Below, piece by piece: positions 24,371 to 32,240 of a DNA stretch of 64,000 nt. The notes beneath the pieces were generated by a model, which worked only from the letters and a program-made list of their open reading frames with translations, was not told the origin of the DNA and did no database searches. Within the stretch, counting starts at the first letter, position 1. Every line of letters begins with the position of its first letter. The DNA comes from an uncultured Prevotella sp. (GTDB lineage Bacteria; Bacteroidota; Bacteroidia; Bacteroidales; Bacteroidaceae). A program made the translations under genes and the position numbers. The stretch spans positions 1-64,000 of the forward strand of contig CALUKU010000009.1 in the NCBI GenBank assembly GCA_944321295.1, given 5' to 3'.

Positions 24371-25060
24371 ATGGGGAAAAGAATGAGAAAACTTAAAAAC
24401 GTAAGGCTTCATCGCGAAGGCACCGACACCTTGCTCTACGGCTTGGTGGCGTATGTCGCCATAGCCATGATACTTTGGGTTTACGTTGACTGCAAGATTC
24501 CGTTTTGGGCGTTCGTGATAGTTTTCGGTACGGTTTATGCGATTGTAGTCAACTTCTTCCGTTGCCCCAAGCGCTACTTCGACGGCGACACCGAGAAGAT
24601 TGTTGTGGCCCCGGCCGACGGCAAGGTGGTGGTCATCGAAGAGGTGGTTGAGGACGAGTATTTCCACGACAAGCGCCTGATGATAAGCATATTCATGAGC
24701 CTCTTCAACGTGCATGCCAACTGGTTTCCCGTTGACGGCAAGGTGAAGTTCGTGCATCATCAGGACGGAAACTTCCATAAGGCGTGGCTGCCAAAGGCCA
24801 GCGAGGAGAACGAGCACGCCGACATCATGCTCGAAACGCCCGACGGCACCGAGATATTGTGCCGCCAGATAGCCGGAGCCGTGGCCCGTCGCATTGTCAC
24901 TTACGCCAAGGCGGAGGAGGACTGCTACATCGACGAGCACCTGGGCTTCATCAAGTTCGGCTCGCGCGTCGACGTCTACCTGCCCCTCGGCTCGGAGGTT
25001 TGCGTAAAGATGGGGCAGAGCACAACGGGCGACCGCACCGTAATCGCCCGCCTGAAATAG
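24371..25060 (+). CDS. psd: Phosphatidylserine decarboxylase
   Basis: Psd converts phosphatidylserine to phosphatidylethanolamine at the inner membrane. This 229-residue protein is the short type-II-like (archaetidylserine decarboxylase) form, with two N-terminal membrane helices (about 23-62), the APADGKVV motif, [16 protein letters not shown], and the self-cleavage site near the C-terminus at FGSRVD, where Ser becomes the pyruvoyl group. It leads an operon with pssA, which makes its substrate, and a DUF4834 gene. Confidence 0.95.
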   Translation: MGKRMRKLKNVRLHREGTDTLLYGLVAYVAIAMILWVYVDCKIPFWAFVIVFGTVYAIVVNFFRCPKRYFDGDTEKIVVAPADGKVVVIEEVVEDEYFHDKRLMISIFMSLFNVHANWFPVDGKVKFVHHQDGNFHKAWLPKASEENEHADIMLETPDGTEILCRQIAGAVARRIVTYAKAEEDCYIDEHLGFIKFGSRVDVYLPLGSEVCVKMGQSTTGDRTVIARLK

Positions 25061-25075
25061 GCCGGAGTGGCGGGT

Positions 25076-25160
25076 CGCAAGGTTCAAAGGCGTTCCGGTC
25101 GTAAGGATGTTAATCCGGCGCAAGGCCCCAAGGCCCCGTAAACCGTGAAACCTCAAGACC
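25076..25160. repeat. Word-built spacer (GCAAGGTTCAAAGGC / ACCTC words)
   Basis: Loosely repeated GGTCGCAAGG, CCGGTCGTAAGG and CGCAAGGCCCCAAGG words with partial inverse (GTGAAACCTCAAGACCTC) fill the gap between psd and pssA. Structure is weaker than in the other spacers. Confidence 0.35.
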
Positions 25161-25169
25161 TCTTTGATT

Positions 25170-25877
25170 ATGGTAAAAAAACACATTCCCAACACTATTA
25201 CTTGCTGCAACCTCGTGTCAGGCTGCGTCGCCACGGCTTTCGCCTTCGGCGGGCAGGAGGGCATGGCGTTGGCGTTCATCGTGATAGGCGCCGTGTTCGA
25301 CTTCTTCGACGGCATGACGGCGCGCCTGCTCGGCGTGTCGTCGCCCATAGGCAAAGAGCTTGACTCGCTGGCCGACTGCGTTACGTTCGGCGTGGCGCCG
25401 GCCACGATGGTGTTCTTCGAACTCGGCGTGATGGACTATCCCTCGTGGCTCGAGCCGCTGCGCCCGGTGCTGCCCTTCTTCGCTTACGTCATGGCGGCGT
25501 TCTCCGCCTTGAGACTTGCCAAGTTCAATCTCGACGAGCGCCAGGCCACAAGTTTCATCGGCCTGCCCACTCCGGCCAACGCTTTGTTCTGGGGTTCGCT
25601 CGTTGTCGGCGCGCAAGGTCTGCTCGAGTCGTCGCCGCTCATGGTGCCGGCCGTGCTCGTGATGGTGCTCGTAAGCAGCTTCGTCATGGTGTCAGAGATA
25701 CCCATGTTCGCGCTTAAGTTCAAGCATTGGGGATGGCGCGGCAACGAGCTTAAGTATGTCTTCGCCGTCAGCTGCGTGCCCCTGCTTGCCATATTCCGCA
25801 TTTCCGCGTTCGCCGTAATCGTGGCATGGTATGTCATCCTCTCGGCTTACGCTAACATAAAAGACAAGAACAGATGA
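25170..25877 (+). CDS. pssA: CDP-diacylglycerol-serine O-phosphatidyltransferase
   Basis: PssA joins serine to CDP-diacylglycerol, yielding phosphatidylserine for Psd. The 235-residue integral membrane protein has the CDP-alcohol phosphotransferase signature D-x2-DG-x2-AR-x8-G-x3-D-x3-D complete, within FDFFDGMTARLLGVSS and the following GKELDSLAD. About seven hydrophobic segments. The start is the ATG at 25,170 (MVKKHIPNTITCCNL); a TTG two codons upstream is less likely. Its stop overlaps the next ATG. Confidence 0.95.
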   Translation: MVKKHIPNTITCCNLVSGCVATAFAFGGQEGMALAFIVIGAVFDFFDGMTARLLGVSSPIGKELDSLADCVTFGVAPATMVFFELGVMDYPSWLEPLRPVLPFFAYVMAAFSALRLAKFNLDERQATSFIGLPTPANALFWGSLVVGAQGLLESSPLMVPAVLVMVLVSSFVMVSEIPMFALKFKHWGWRGNELKYVFAVSCVPLLAIFRISAFAVIVAWYVILSAYANIKDKNR

Positions 25878-26146
25878 TAGCCTTACTTAACTTCATACTG
25901 GTGGTAATCTTCGTCGCCTTCATCGTCGTGTGCGTGGTGGCGTTCCGCATAGTGCGCTCTTTCCGCAGCATGGCCAAGCGCTTCAGCGGATTTAAGGACG
26001 TTACAGGCTCAGGCGGACGCCGAAGCGGCAGCCAAAAGGATTACGACGGCGAGGTGGTAATCGACCGGCGCTCGCCCGACGAGGCCAATCGTAAGATATT
26101 CTCGAAGAACGAAGGCGAGTACGTCGACTTCGAGGAAGACAAGTGA
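25874..26146 (+). CDS. DUF4834-like small membrane protein
   Basis: A 90-residue protein with one N-terminal membrane helix (about residues 3-27) and a charged cytoplasmic tail ending in EGEYVDFEEDK, typical of the Bacteroidetes family DUF4834. Its ATG overlaps the pssA stop (ATGA), so it is coupled to phospholipid synthesis genes. No enzymatic motif; it may help organise the membrane enzymes (speculative). Confidence 0.8.
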   Translation: MIALLNFILVVIFVAFIVVCVVAFRIVRSFRSMAKRFSGFKDVTGSGGRRSGSQKDYDGEVVIDRRSPDEANRKIFSKNEGEYVDFEEDK

Positions 26147-26204
26147 CGACGCCTTAAACCATATTCTTATAACTATACTAAAACCAAATCATTTAACCTA
26201 CAAG

Positions 26205-27779
26205 ATGAAGAAAATCTTTTCATTGGTTTGCGCCTGCTTGCTCGCAATGGGCGCAAACGCCGCCGCCGACGGCAAGTACGGCGGCCTGTACGAGAACCTT
26301 CCGTTCACTATGGAACAGGTGACGGCGCCCGTATTCCCCGCCAATGAGGTCAACCTTAAGGACTTCGGGGCAAAAGGCGACGGCTCGTCGCTCTGCACCG
26401 AGGCTTTCGCCAAGGCCTTCGAGGCACTCGAAAAGATGGGCGGCGGTAAGCTCGTTGTGCCCCAGGGCGTGTGGTACACAGGCCCGATAACGCTTAAGAG
26501 CAACGTAAACCTCCACCTGGAGAAGGGCGCTATAATCCTCTTTTCGCCCGACCTTGACCTGTATAAGCTCGTCGACGCCTCGTTTGAAGGCCTCGACACG
26601 CGCCGTTGCCAGTCGCCTATTTCGGGATACAACCTTGTCAACGTTGCCATAACCGGCAGCGGAGTAATCGACGGAAACGGCGAATACTGGCGCCCCGTGA
26701 AGCGCGACAAGGTGACCGACAAGCAGTGGAAGACGTTCACTTCGCGCGGAGGCGCCTTCAAGAACCCTAAGCTCTGGTATCCGTCGGCAGGTGCGCTGAA
26801 AGGCGACTCGATGGCTAACATGAACGTGCCGACGGGCGTCAAGACCGAAGCCGAGTGGAACTCAATCAAGCGTTACTTGCGTCCGGTGATGGTGAACATC
26901 GTCAAGTGTAAGAACGTTTGGCTGCAAGGCGTCATCTTCCAGAACTCCCCCGCATGGAACATTCACCCGCTTATGTGCGAGAATGTGCTTGTAGAAGAGG
27001 TGCAGGTGCGCAACCCCGCCTTCGCGCAGAACGGCGACGGAATAGACCTTGAGTCGTGTAAGAACGCACTGATAGTCAACTCTACGTTTGACGTAGGCGA
27101 CGACGGAATCTGCATAAAGAGCGGAAAGGACGAGGACGGACGCAGGAGAGGCGTGCCGTGTGAGAACGTTATAGTGAACGGTTGCACCGTGTTCAAGGGT
27201 CACGGCGGCTTTGTCGTAGGCAGCGAGATGAGCGGCGGCGTGAAGAACATTTACGTATCAGACTGCCAGTTCCTTGGAACTGACGTCGGTTTGCGCTTCA
27301 AGAGCACCCGCGGACGCGGCGGCGTGGTGGAGAAAATCTATATAAAGGACATCTCGATGTTCGACATCCAGACCGACGCGATAACCTTCGACCTCTATTA
27401 CGGCGGCAAGTCGACCGTTGAGTCGCTTGAAGACGGTGACGAGAAGCAGCAGCAGAATGTGCCGGCGTTCAAGGTTGACGAAACGACTCCTTGTTTCCGT
27501 GACATTGACATAGAGCACGTCATCTGCCGAAGGGCGCGCCGTGCGGCTTACTTCAACGGCCTGCCGGAGATGCCCGTGACTAATATCACAATCAAGGACC
27601 TTGAGGTTAACAACGCACAGGAAGGCATCGTAGTCAACAACACGTCAGGAGTGACGCTCGATAACATCAGCGTTAGCGCCGATACTCATACCTTCAGCGC
27701 AAAGAATTCGGTTGACATCACCGTCAACGGAAAGAAATACGACAGGGTGGGAGCCGACGGCATGACGCTTGACTTTTAG
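26205..27779 (+). CDS. Glycoside hydrolase family 28 (polygalacturonase-like), secreted
   Basis: A 524-residue protein with a signal peptide (1-20, MGANAAADG) and a right-handed beta-helix of family GH28, which hydrolyses galacturonic acid links in pectin. The GH28 catalytic elements are present: NGDGIDLESC and VGDDGICIKSGKDEDG supply the three Asp, GHGGFVVGSEMSGGVKN the His, and LRFKSTRGRGG the RxK motif. Bacteroidales GH28 genes usually sit in polysaccharide utilisation loci with SusC/SusD; none is present here, so this is an isolated gene. No T9SS C-terminal sorting domain is evident. Confidence 0.93.
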   Translation: MKKIFSLVCACLLAMGANAAADGKYGGLYENLPFTMEQVTAPVFPANEVNLKDFGAKGDGSSLCTEAFAKAFEALEKMGGGKLVVPQGVWYTGPITLKSNVNLHLEKGAIILFSPDLDLYKLVDASFEGLDTRRCQSPISGYNLVNVAITGSGVIDGNGEYWRPVKRDKVTDKQWKTFTSRGGAFKNPKLWYPSAGALKGDSMANMNVPTGVKTEAEWNSIKRYLRPVMVNIVKCKNVWLQGVIFQNSPAWNIHPLMCENVLVEEVQVRNPAFAQNGDGIDLESCKNALIVNSTFDVGDDGICIKSGKDEDGRRRGVPCENVIVNGCTVFKGHGGFVVGSEMSGGVKNIYVSDCQFLGTDVGLRFKSTRGRGGVVEKIYIKDISMFDIQTDAITFDLYYGGKSTVESLEDGDEKQQQNVPAFKVDETTPCFRDIDIEHVICRRARRAAYFNGLPEMPVTNITIKDLEVNNAQEGIVVNNTSGVTLDNISVSADTHTFSAKNSVDITVNGKKYDRVGADGMTLDF

Positions 27780-27791
27780 TAATTGACGCCG

Positions 27792-27859
27792 TATAATATA
27801 AAAAGGTAAAGGCGCGATGTGCAACAATGGCACACGCGCCTTTACCTTTTTATATTATA
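27792..27859. terminator. Very long bidirectional terminator
   Basis: A 25-bp perfect stem pairs 27,792-27,816 with 27,835-27,859, extended inward by TGTGC/GCACA around the loop AACAATG. A/T-rich flanks give U-runs in both directions, so it can end both the GH28 gene and the convergent pyrH. Confidence 0.9.
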
Positions 27860-27875
27860 AGATGTCGCCGGCGGC

Positions 27876-28586
27876 TCAGTTGTGCACCAGCGTACCGATG
27901 TCCTCTCCGTCCATAACGCGCTTGAGGTTGCCTACGACGTCCATGTTGAATACGTAAATCGGCAGGTTGTTCTCCTTGCACATGGTGGTAGCGGTGAGGT
28001 CCATCACCTTCAGTCCGCGCGTGTAAATCTCGTCGTAAGTTATGTCGCTGAACTTCGTCGCGGTAGGATCCTTCTCGGGGTCGGCCGTGTAAATGCCGTC
28101 GACGCGCGTGCCCTTGAGCATTACGTCGGCCTCAATCTCGATGCCACGGAGCGAGCTTCCCGTGTCGGTAGTGAAGTAGGGCGAGCCTGTGCCGGCGCTG
28201 AATATGCATACATATCCGGCCTCCATGGCCTCGATGGCTTTCCACTTGCTGTAAAACTCGCCGATAGGCTCCATGCGGATGGCCGTCAGCACCTTGTTCT
28301 TTACGCCCAAGGCGCCGAGCGCCGAGCTGAGAGCGAGCGAGTTGATGACCGTGGCGCACATGCCCATCTGGTCGCCCTTGACGCGGTCGAAGCCTTTGCC
28401 GGCGCCGCTGAGTCCGCGGAAGATGTTGCCGCCGCCTATCACAATGCCAATCTGCACGCCCATGTCATGCACCTCTTTTATCTGTCTTGCGTAGTCGCCG
28501 AGGCGTTCGGGGTCGATACCGAAATGCTGTTTGCCCATAAGGCTCTCGCCGCTGAGCTTCAAAAGGATACGTTTATACTTTGCCAT
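27876..28586 (-). CDS. pyrH: UMP kinase
   Basis: PyrH phosphorylates UMP to UDP. The 236-residue protein starts MAKYKRILLKLSGESLMG, with the ATP/UMP-binding GGGNIFRG, GDQMGMCATVINSLAL and TGSPYFTTDT motifs of the bacterial hexameric kinase of the amino-acid kinase fold. The ATG at 28,586 is chosen by the family start; the frame is open further upstream but encodes unrelated residues. Confidence 0.97.
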   Translation of the reverse strand: MAKYKRILLKLSGESLMGKQHFGIDPERLGDYARQIKEVHDMGVQIGIVIGGGNIFRGLSGAGKGFDRVKGDQMGMCATVINSLALSSALGALGVKNKVLTAIRMEPIGEFYSKWKAIEAMEAGYVCIFSAGTGSPYFTTDTGSSLRGIEIEADVMLKGTRVDGIYTADPEKDPTATKFSDITYDEIYTRGLKVMDLTATTMCKENNLPIYVFNMDVVGNLKRVMDGEDIGTLVHN

Positions 28587-28662
28587 AATAAGTTGGTTTT
28601 GCGTCAGCCGCATGCTTCCGTTACGGCGTGCGGCGCGCTTGTTGTTATTGTTAATTAAGTGT

Positions 28663-29427
28663 TTATTGCCTGTTAATGACGTGCTCAACCTCCTTGAACA
28701 TATAGGTTGACAGCCGTCCGTCGTCCCGCCTTAGCACAAGCCGTCCGTCAGGCTCGACCCTTTCAACCGCTGCGGTGAAGCAGCCGCCGGCGTCGCGCCA
28801 GGCGTGGCACCCCGTGCGGCGGTACAGCGCTTCGGCGTAAAGACCGTGTATGGCGTCATATTGCCCGTCGTTAACCATGCCCAGATAATGGCTGAAACGG
28901 GCAATGAACTGCCGCAACAGGCCGGGGCGGTCGGCATCGCGCCCTGTTATCATGGCCAGCGACACGGGGTTTGGCGCGTCGCTTACGAACCGCCGCTGGT
29001 TGACGTTAATGCCCGTGCCCAATATGCACCGGCCGACGAGGCCGCCGCTTATGGTACATTCAGACAGCGTGCCGCTGATTTTCATGTCGCGCCAGTAAAC
29101 GTCGTTGGGCCACTTGACGGTGGTTTCGCCTATCACGGCGGCCAAGGCGTCGCGCACGGCCAGCGCCCCGGCCTCGAGCATTACGAACTGCCGCCGCGCC
29201 GCAAGCCCCGAAGGGCGCGTCAATACGCTGAACAGCAGGTTCTTGCCGGCCTCGCTTTCCCACGTGTTGCGCCCCTGTCCGCGGCCCGCCGTCTGGTGTT
29301 CGGCGGTTACTACGGTCATCAGCCGGCCTTCGCCGCCCGTGTATTCGCGCATGAAGCGGTTTGTAGAGTCGGTTTCGCCGAGGGTTATTATCTTCACCGG
29401 TCCGGCTGTCTCGTCAGTGTGGTTCAT
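28663..29427 (-). CDS. birA: Biotin-[acetyl-CoA carboxylase] ligase (no DNA-binding domain)
   Basis: Attaches biotin to carboxylase carrier proteins. The 254-residue protein has only the catalytic (GETDSTN, TAGRGQGRNTW, VKWPNDVYW, GTGINVN) and the short C-terminal domain; the helix-turn-helix that makes E. coli BirA a repressor is missing, so this is a class I, purely enzymatic ligase. Its ATG overlaps the yraN stop, indicating translational coupling. Confidence 0.95.
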   Translation of the reverse strand: MNHTDETAGPVKIITLGETDSTNRFMREYTGGEGRLMTVVTAEHQTAGRGQGRNTWESEAGKNLLFSVLTRPSGLAARRQFVMLEAGALAVRDALAAVIGETTVKWPNDVYWRDMKISGTLSECTISGGLVGRCILGTGINVNQRRFVSDAPNPVSLAMITGRDADRPGLLRQFIARFSHYLGMVNDGQYDAIHGLYAEALYRRTGCHAWRDAGGCFTAAVERVEPDGRLVLRRDDGRLSTYMFKEVEHVINRQ

Positions 29428-29792
29428 AGCTGCATGGGGTTAAAGGCGTCCTCGATGTGGTTTATGCGGCAGTCGGCGTCGCCGCGTCCGGTAACCGCCA
29501 CGATGTCGAAACGCAACGGAAACTCTATGCCGTAAGTCTTTGCGAACCTGTCGGCGGCAACCACGATGTTACGCATCTTCTTAGGCGTTACGGCCAGTTC
29601 GGGCGCCATCACGTCGCCGCTGCGCCTCGTCTTTACCTCCACGACGACAAGCGTGTCAGCGTCGACGGCCACGATGTCGAGGTCGCGGTGGCCGTCGCGC
29701 CAGTCGCGCCAAAGTATGCGGTAGCCCTTGTTCTCAAGGTATTCGGCGGCCTTCTGCTCGCCCCAGTGTCCGCGGTCGTTGTGCTCTGCCAT
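29424..29792 (-). CDS. yraN: YraN/UPF0102 family endonuclease-like protein
   Basis: A 122-residue member of UPF0102, predicted to have a PD-(D/E)xK nuclease fold: GEQKAAEYLENKGYRIL, then RDLDIVAVDADTLVVVEVKTR carrying the Asp and the ExK motif. Role is unproven; the family is often near ribosomal or DNA-processing genes. It is the first gene of a pair with birA (4-base overlap) and divergent from tadA. Confidence 0.9.
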   Translation of the reverse strand: MAEHNDRGHWGEQKAAEYLENKGYRILWRDWRDGHRDLDIVAVDADTLVVVEVKTRRSGDVMAPELAVTPKKMRNIVVAADRFAKTYGIEFPLRFDIVAVTGRGDADCRINHIEDAFNPMQL

Positions 29793-29913
29793 GTTAGGTG
29801 GTAAGTGTCTTTAGGGTTGCTTATAGTCGTGCGGCGCGTCGGGCCGCACGACTTTCCAATCGCAAAAATACAACTTTTCCGTAACATTGTGCGCCCGTAA
29901 GCCTGCAAATCGC

Positions 29914-29921
29914 TAATTTTG
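29914..29921 (+). promoter_or_regulatory. tadA -7 box
   Basis: TAATTTTG, 15 bases before the ATG at 29,937, implying a very short leader. Confidence 0.5.
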
Positions 29922-29936
29922 CATAAAAACAAGATT

Positions 29937-30398
29937 ATGGGAAACATTGTAGAAGACAGCCGGGATAAGAAAGACGAGCTGTTCATGCGCAAGGCCTTGG
30001 CCGAAGCCGAGGCCGCCTTTGCCGACGGCGAGATACCGGTAGGCGCCGTCGTGGTGTGTAACGACAAGGTGATAGCGCGGGCGCACAACCTTACCGAAAC
30101 GTTGTGCGACGTCACGGCGCACGCCGAGATGCAGGCCATCACGTCGGCGGCCAACTGCCTCGGCGGCAAGTATCTGGCCGACTGCACGCTCTACGTGACA
30201 GTGGAGCCGTGCGTGATGTGCGCCGGAGCCATCGGCTGGGCGCAGATACGCCGCGTCGTCTACGGCGCGCCTGACGACAAGCGGGGCTTCACCCGCTACG
30301 CCCCAGACGCCCTTCACCCCAAGGCTACGGTAACTGCCGGGGTGCTGGCCGACGAGTGCCGCGCGTTGATGCAAGACTTCTTCAAGGCCCGCCGCTGA
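29937..30398 (+). CDS. tadA: tRNA-specific adenosine deaminase
   Basis: TadA converts A34 of tRNA-Arg(ACG) to inosine. The 153-residue protein has the zinc and proton-shuttle motifs HAEM and PCVMCAGAI, and the RNA-recognition segments GAVVVCNDKVIARAHN and RRVVYGAPDDKRG typical of TadA. The ATG at 29,937 (MGNIVEDSRDKKDELFM) is chosen. It is distinct from the guanine deaminase at 6146, which shares the fold. Confidence 0.94.
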   Translation: MGNIVEDSRDKKDELFMRKALAEAEAAFADGEIPVGAVVVCNDKVIARAHNLTETLCDVTAHAEMQAITSAANCLGGKYLADCTLYVTVEPCVMCAGAIGWAQIRRVVYGAPDDKRGFTRYAPDALHPKATVTAGVLADECRALMQDFFKARR

Positions 30399-30469
30399 CC
30401 CTGCGGCGCCCGCCCGGCGTCCGCTGCCAAGGCGCCGCGAGGCCTTTATGCGTGCGTCTTTCCGATGGT

Positions 30470-30590
30470 TGCGTAACGTCTTGGCTACCAATGCTTTATA
30501 AAAGGCCGCCTTTTGCCCTGCGAAAGGCGGCCTTTTAGCGTGCAATAGGCAACCTTTCGCAGCGTGAAAGGTCACCTATTGCGGTTCATC
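30470..30590 (+). repeat. AAAGGnnnCCTTT palindrome cluster F
   Basis: Head GCGTAACGTCTTGGCTACCAATGC (about 30,470-30,495) followed by four palindromic units to 30,585. Confidence 0.8.
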
Positions 30591-30653
30591 CGCGAATCAG
30601 TTGGATGGTTTTAATAAGCAGATGATTTAGGTATTTAAAAGAACATCGTCTTT

Positions 30654-30765
30654 GTAGGGACATAATTTATTATGTCCGCACGTTTCGTAAGAAACGTATT
30701 TTATCGATGTGCAGATATTTATACGCCCCTCCGTGGCGTGCGGGCATAATAAATTATGCCCCTAC
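30654..30765. mobile_element. MITE-like inverted repeat element, copy 1
   Basis: A 112-bp non-coding element with about 28-bp terminal inverted repeats beginning GTAGGGACATAATTTATTAT and ending in its complement (CATAATAAATTATGCCCCTAC). Inner parts include GCACGTTTCGTAAGAAACGTA. It shares ends and the inner GCACGTT and TATACGCC blocks with copy 2 at 52,801. No transposase in the window. The region 30,766-30,970 shows nothing else clear. Confidence 0.7.
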
Positions 30766-30977
30766 TTTGGGTGTATTCAGTTTGCGCATAATTGTCAAAA
30801 ACAAAGTCATACCATCCAAAAGGTTTGCGGATGAACCATCTCTCGCATTAGTGCCGGCATATCGGCAGAAGGGCTTATGCGGCATACCGGGGCTGTGTTT
30901 TTGGCGATGAAGGCGAATTTTTATCATATATTATAAAAAATATTCTTGCATTTCAGGTTCTTTTCAGAATCATGGCA

Positions 30978-30985
30978 TAGCTTTG
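30978..30985 (+). promoter_or_regulatory. -7 box of the PepSY-like lipoprotein gene
   Basis: TAGCTTTG, about 104 bases before the start. The leader between is GC-rich (31,004-31,050). Confidence 0.45.
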
Positions 30986-31088
30986 CCGTCAAACAAGCGC
31001 CCCTCGGCTCTTCGGCTTACGCCGCGGCGACGGAGGCGCAAGCGAGAGAAACGATTTAATGATGATAAACCGTAAAAACCTGAATGTT

Positions 31089-31961
31089 ATGAAGACTTAC
31101 GACTTATTGAAATGGACTATGGCCTGTGCCATGTGTACATTCGTAATGACATCGTGCAGCGACGATGACAACGACGGAAACGTCAACGTGCCAAATGCCG
31201 TTGAAACAGCCTTCAACCAAAAATACGACGGCGTTACAAGGGTATCGTGGGAGTCGGGAAACGGCGGCTACCTTGTTGGCGGATTTAATAAGGACGGCCG
31301 GGACTACGACGCCTGGTTCACCAATACCGGCGAATGGGTGATGACCGAGGTTGACCACGCCCGCGACACGCGGAGCCTGCCGCAGGCCGTCATCGACGGC
31401 TACGGAGCCTCTAAGTACGCCCAAGACGGCTGGCGCATCGACGACATCGACGAGATACAGCGCCCCGGCTACGAAACTATTTACAAGATAGAGGTGGAGA
31501 AGGCCGGACAGCCCGACTATGACCTCTACTTCGACGCTTACGGAACGCTCTTCCGTGAGGTGGCCGACAACGACGACGACCGCAACGAGGGACTCATCCA
31601 CAACAATCGTCCCGACGGCCTGCAGGCCTTCATCGACGCCGAATATCCGGGCGCGAAAGTGCTCGACTTCGAGCGCGAGGACTTCGGATACGAGATGGAC
31701 ATCCGCCACGAAGGCAAGTCGAAGGAGGTTCTGTTCGACGCCGACATGAACTGGATGGCGACCGTTACCGACAGCTCGCGTGACATACCGGCCAACATAA
31801 TATCGGCCGTGCGCAACGAGTATCCAAGATTTGAAATAGACGATTGCGACTACGTTGAAACCGCCAAGGGCGAAAAGTTCTACCTGATTGAGCTTGACGA
31901 CGTCGACGTCAACCTCATGGTGACGCTTGACGGCGCGGTAACCGTGACACCTGACTTCTAA
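31089..31961 (+). CDS. PepSY-like (BLIP-like fold) lipoprotein
   Basis: The 290-residue protein has a lipoprotein signal ending FVMTSC, followed by an acidic DDDNDGN linker. The rest contains about three or four repeats related to the Bacteroidetes PepSY-like/BLIP-like domain: AFNQKYDGVTRVSWESGNGGYL, FIDAEYPGAKVLDFEREDFGYEMDI, and VRNEYPRFEIDDCDYVETAKGEKFYLIEL. Such proteins are exported and of unknown, perhaps inhibitory or binding, role. The ATG at 31,059 would extend the signal by 10 residues; 31,089 gives a normal lipoprotein signal. A strong terminator follows. Confidence 0.82.
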   Translation: MKTYDLLKWTMACAMCTFVMTSCSDDDNDGNVNVPNAVETAFNQKYDGVTRVSWESGNGGYLVGGFNKDGRDYDAWFTNTGEWVMTEVDHARDTRSLPQAVIDGYGASKYAQDGWRIDDIDEIQRPGYETIYKIEVEKAGQPDYDLYFDAYGTLFREVADNDDDRNEGLIHNNRPDGLQAFIDAEYPGAKVLDFEREDFGYEMDIRHEGKSKEVLFDADMNWMATVTDSSRDIPANIISAVRNEYPRFEIDDCDYVETAKGEKFYLIELDDVDVNLMVTLDGAVTVTPDF

Positions 31962-31980
31962 AGAACATAGTGAAGACACT

Positions 31981-32020
31981 GCGGGCGGAAGCAAAGACAA
32001 AAGGCTTCCGCCCGCTTTTT
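31981..32020 (+). terminator. Intrinsic terminator
   Basis: A 12-bp perfect stem (GCGGGCGGAAGC and complement) around an 11-base loop, followed by five T, 19 bases after the lipoprotein stop codon. Confidence 0.92.
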
Positions 32021-32076
32021 GTTTGTAATAAAATCAGAAAATAGCCAATTGTTTCTTCTTTTACTGATATTTTACT

Positions 32077-32084
32077 TATATTTG
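32077..32084 (+). promoter_or_regulatory. -7 box of the receiver/ATP-grasp gene
   Basis: TATATTTG fits the consensus. It predicts an unusually long leader of about 150 bases. Confidence 0.5.
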
Positions 32085-32121
32085 CCGATGATACGTCTTA
32101 TATCTTAATAATCAGTAACGG

Positions 32122-32212
32122 CGTCAAGGCGGCTGACGGATGAAAGGGACGCATGCGCCTGAAACGGCGGCGGACCACCACGGCGTGGCAGCCTGCCGCG
32201 TGTGCCTTGACG
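32122..32212 (+). promoter_or_regulatory. Possible structured leader
   Basis: CGTCAAGGC at 32,122-32,130 pairs perfectly with GCCTTGACG at 32,204-32,212, closing a GC-rich 5' leader just before the start codon at 32,241. It resembles no riboswitch class I know. Confidence 0.3.
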
Positions 32213-32240
32213 GGAAATCAAAAACAACAAACTAACTAAT

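Noticed and set aside
30707-30910. Short frame over the right half of MITE copy 1
   Set aside because: It lies in the inverted repeat and its downstream flank, with no family match or start signal.
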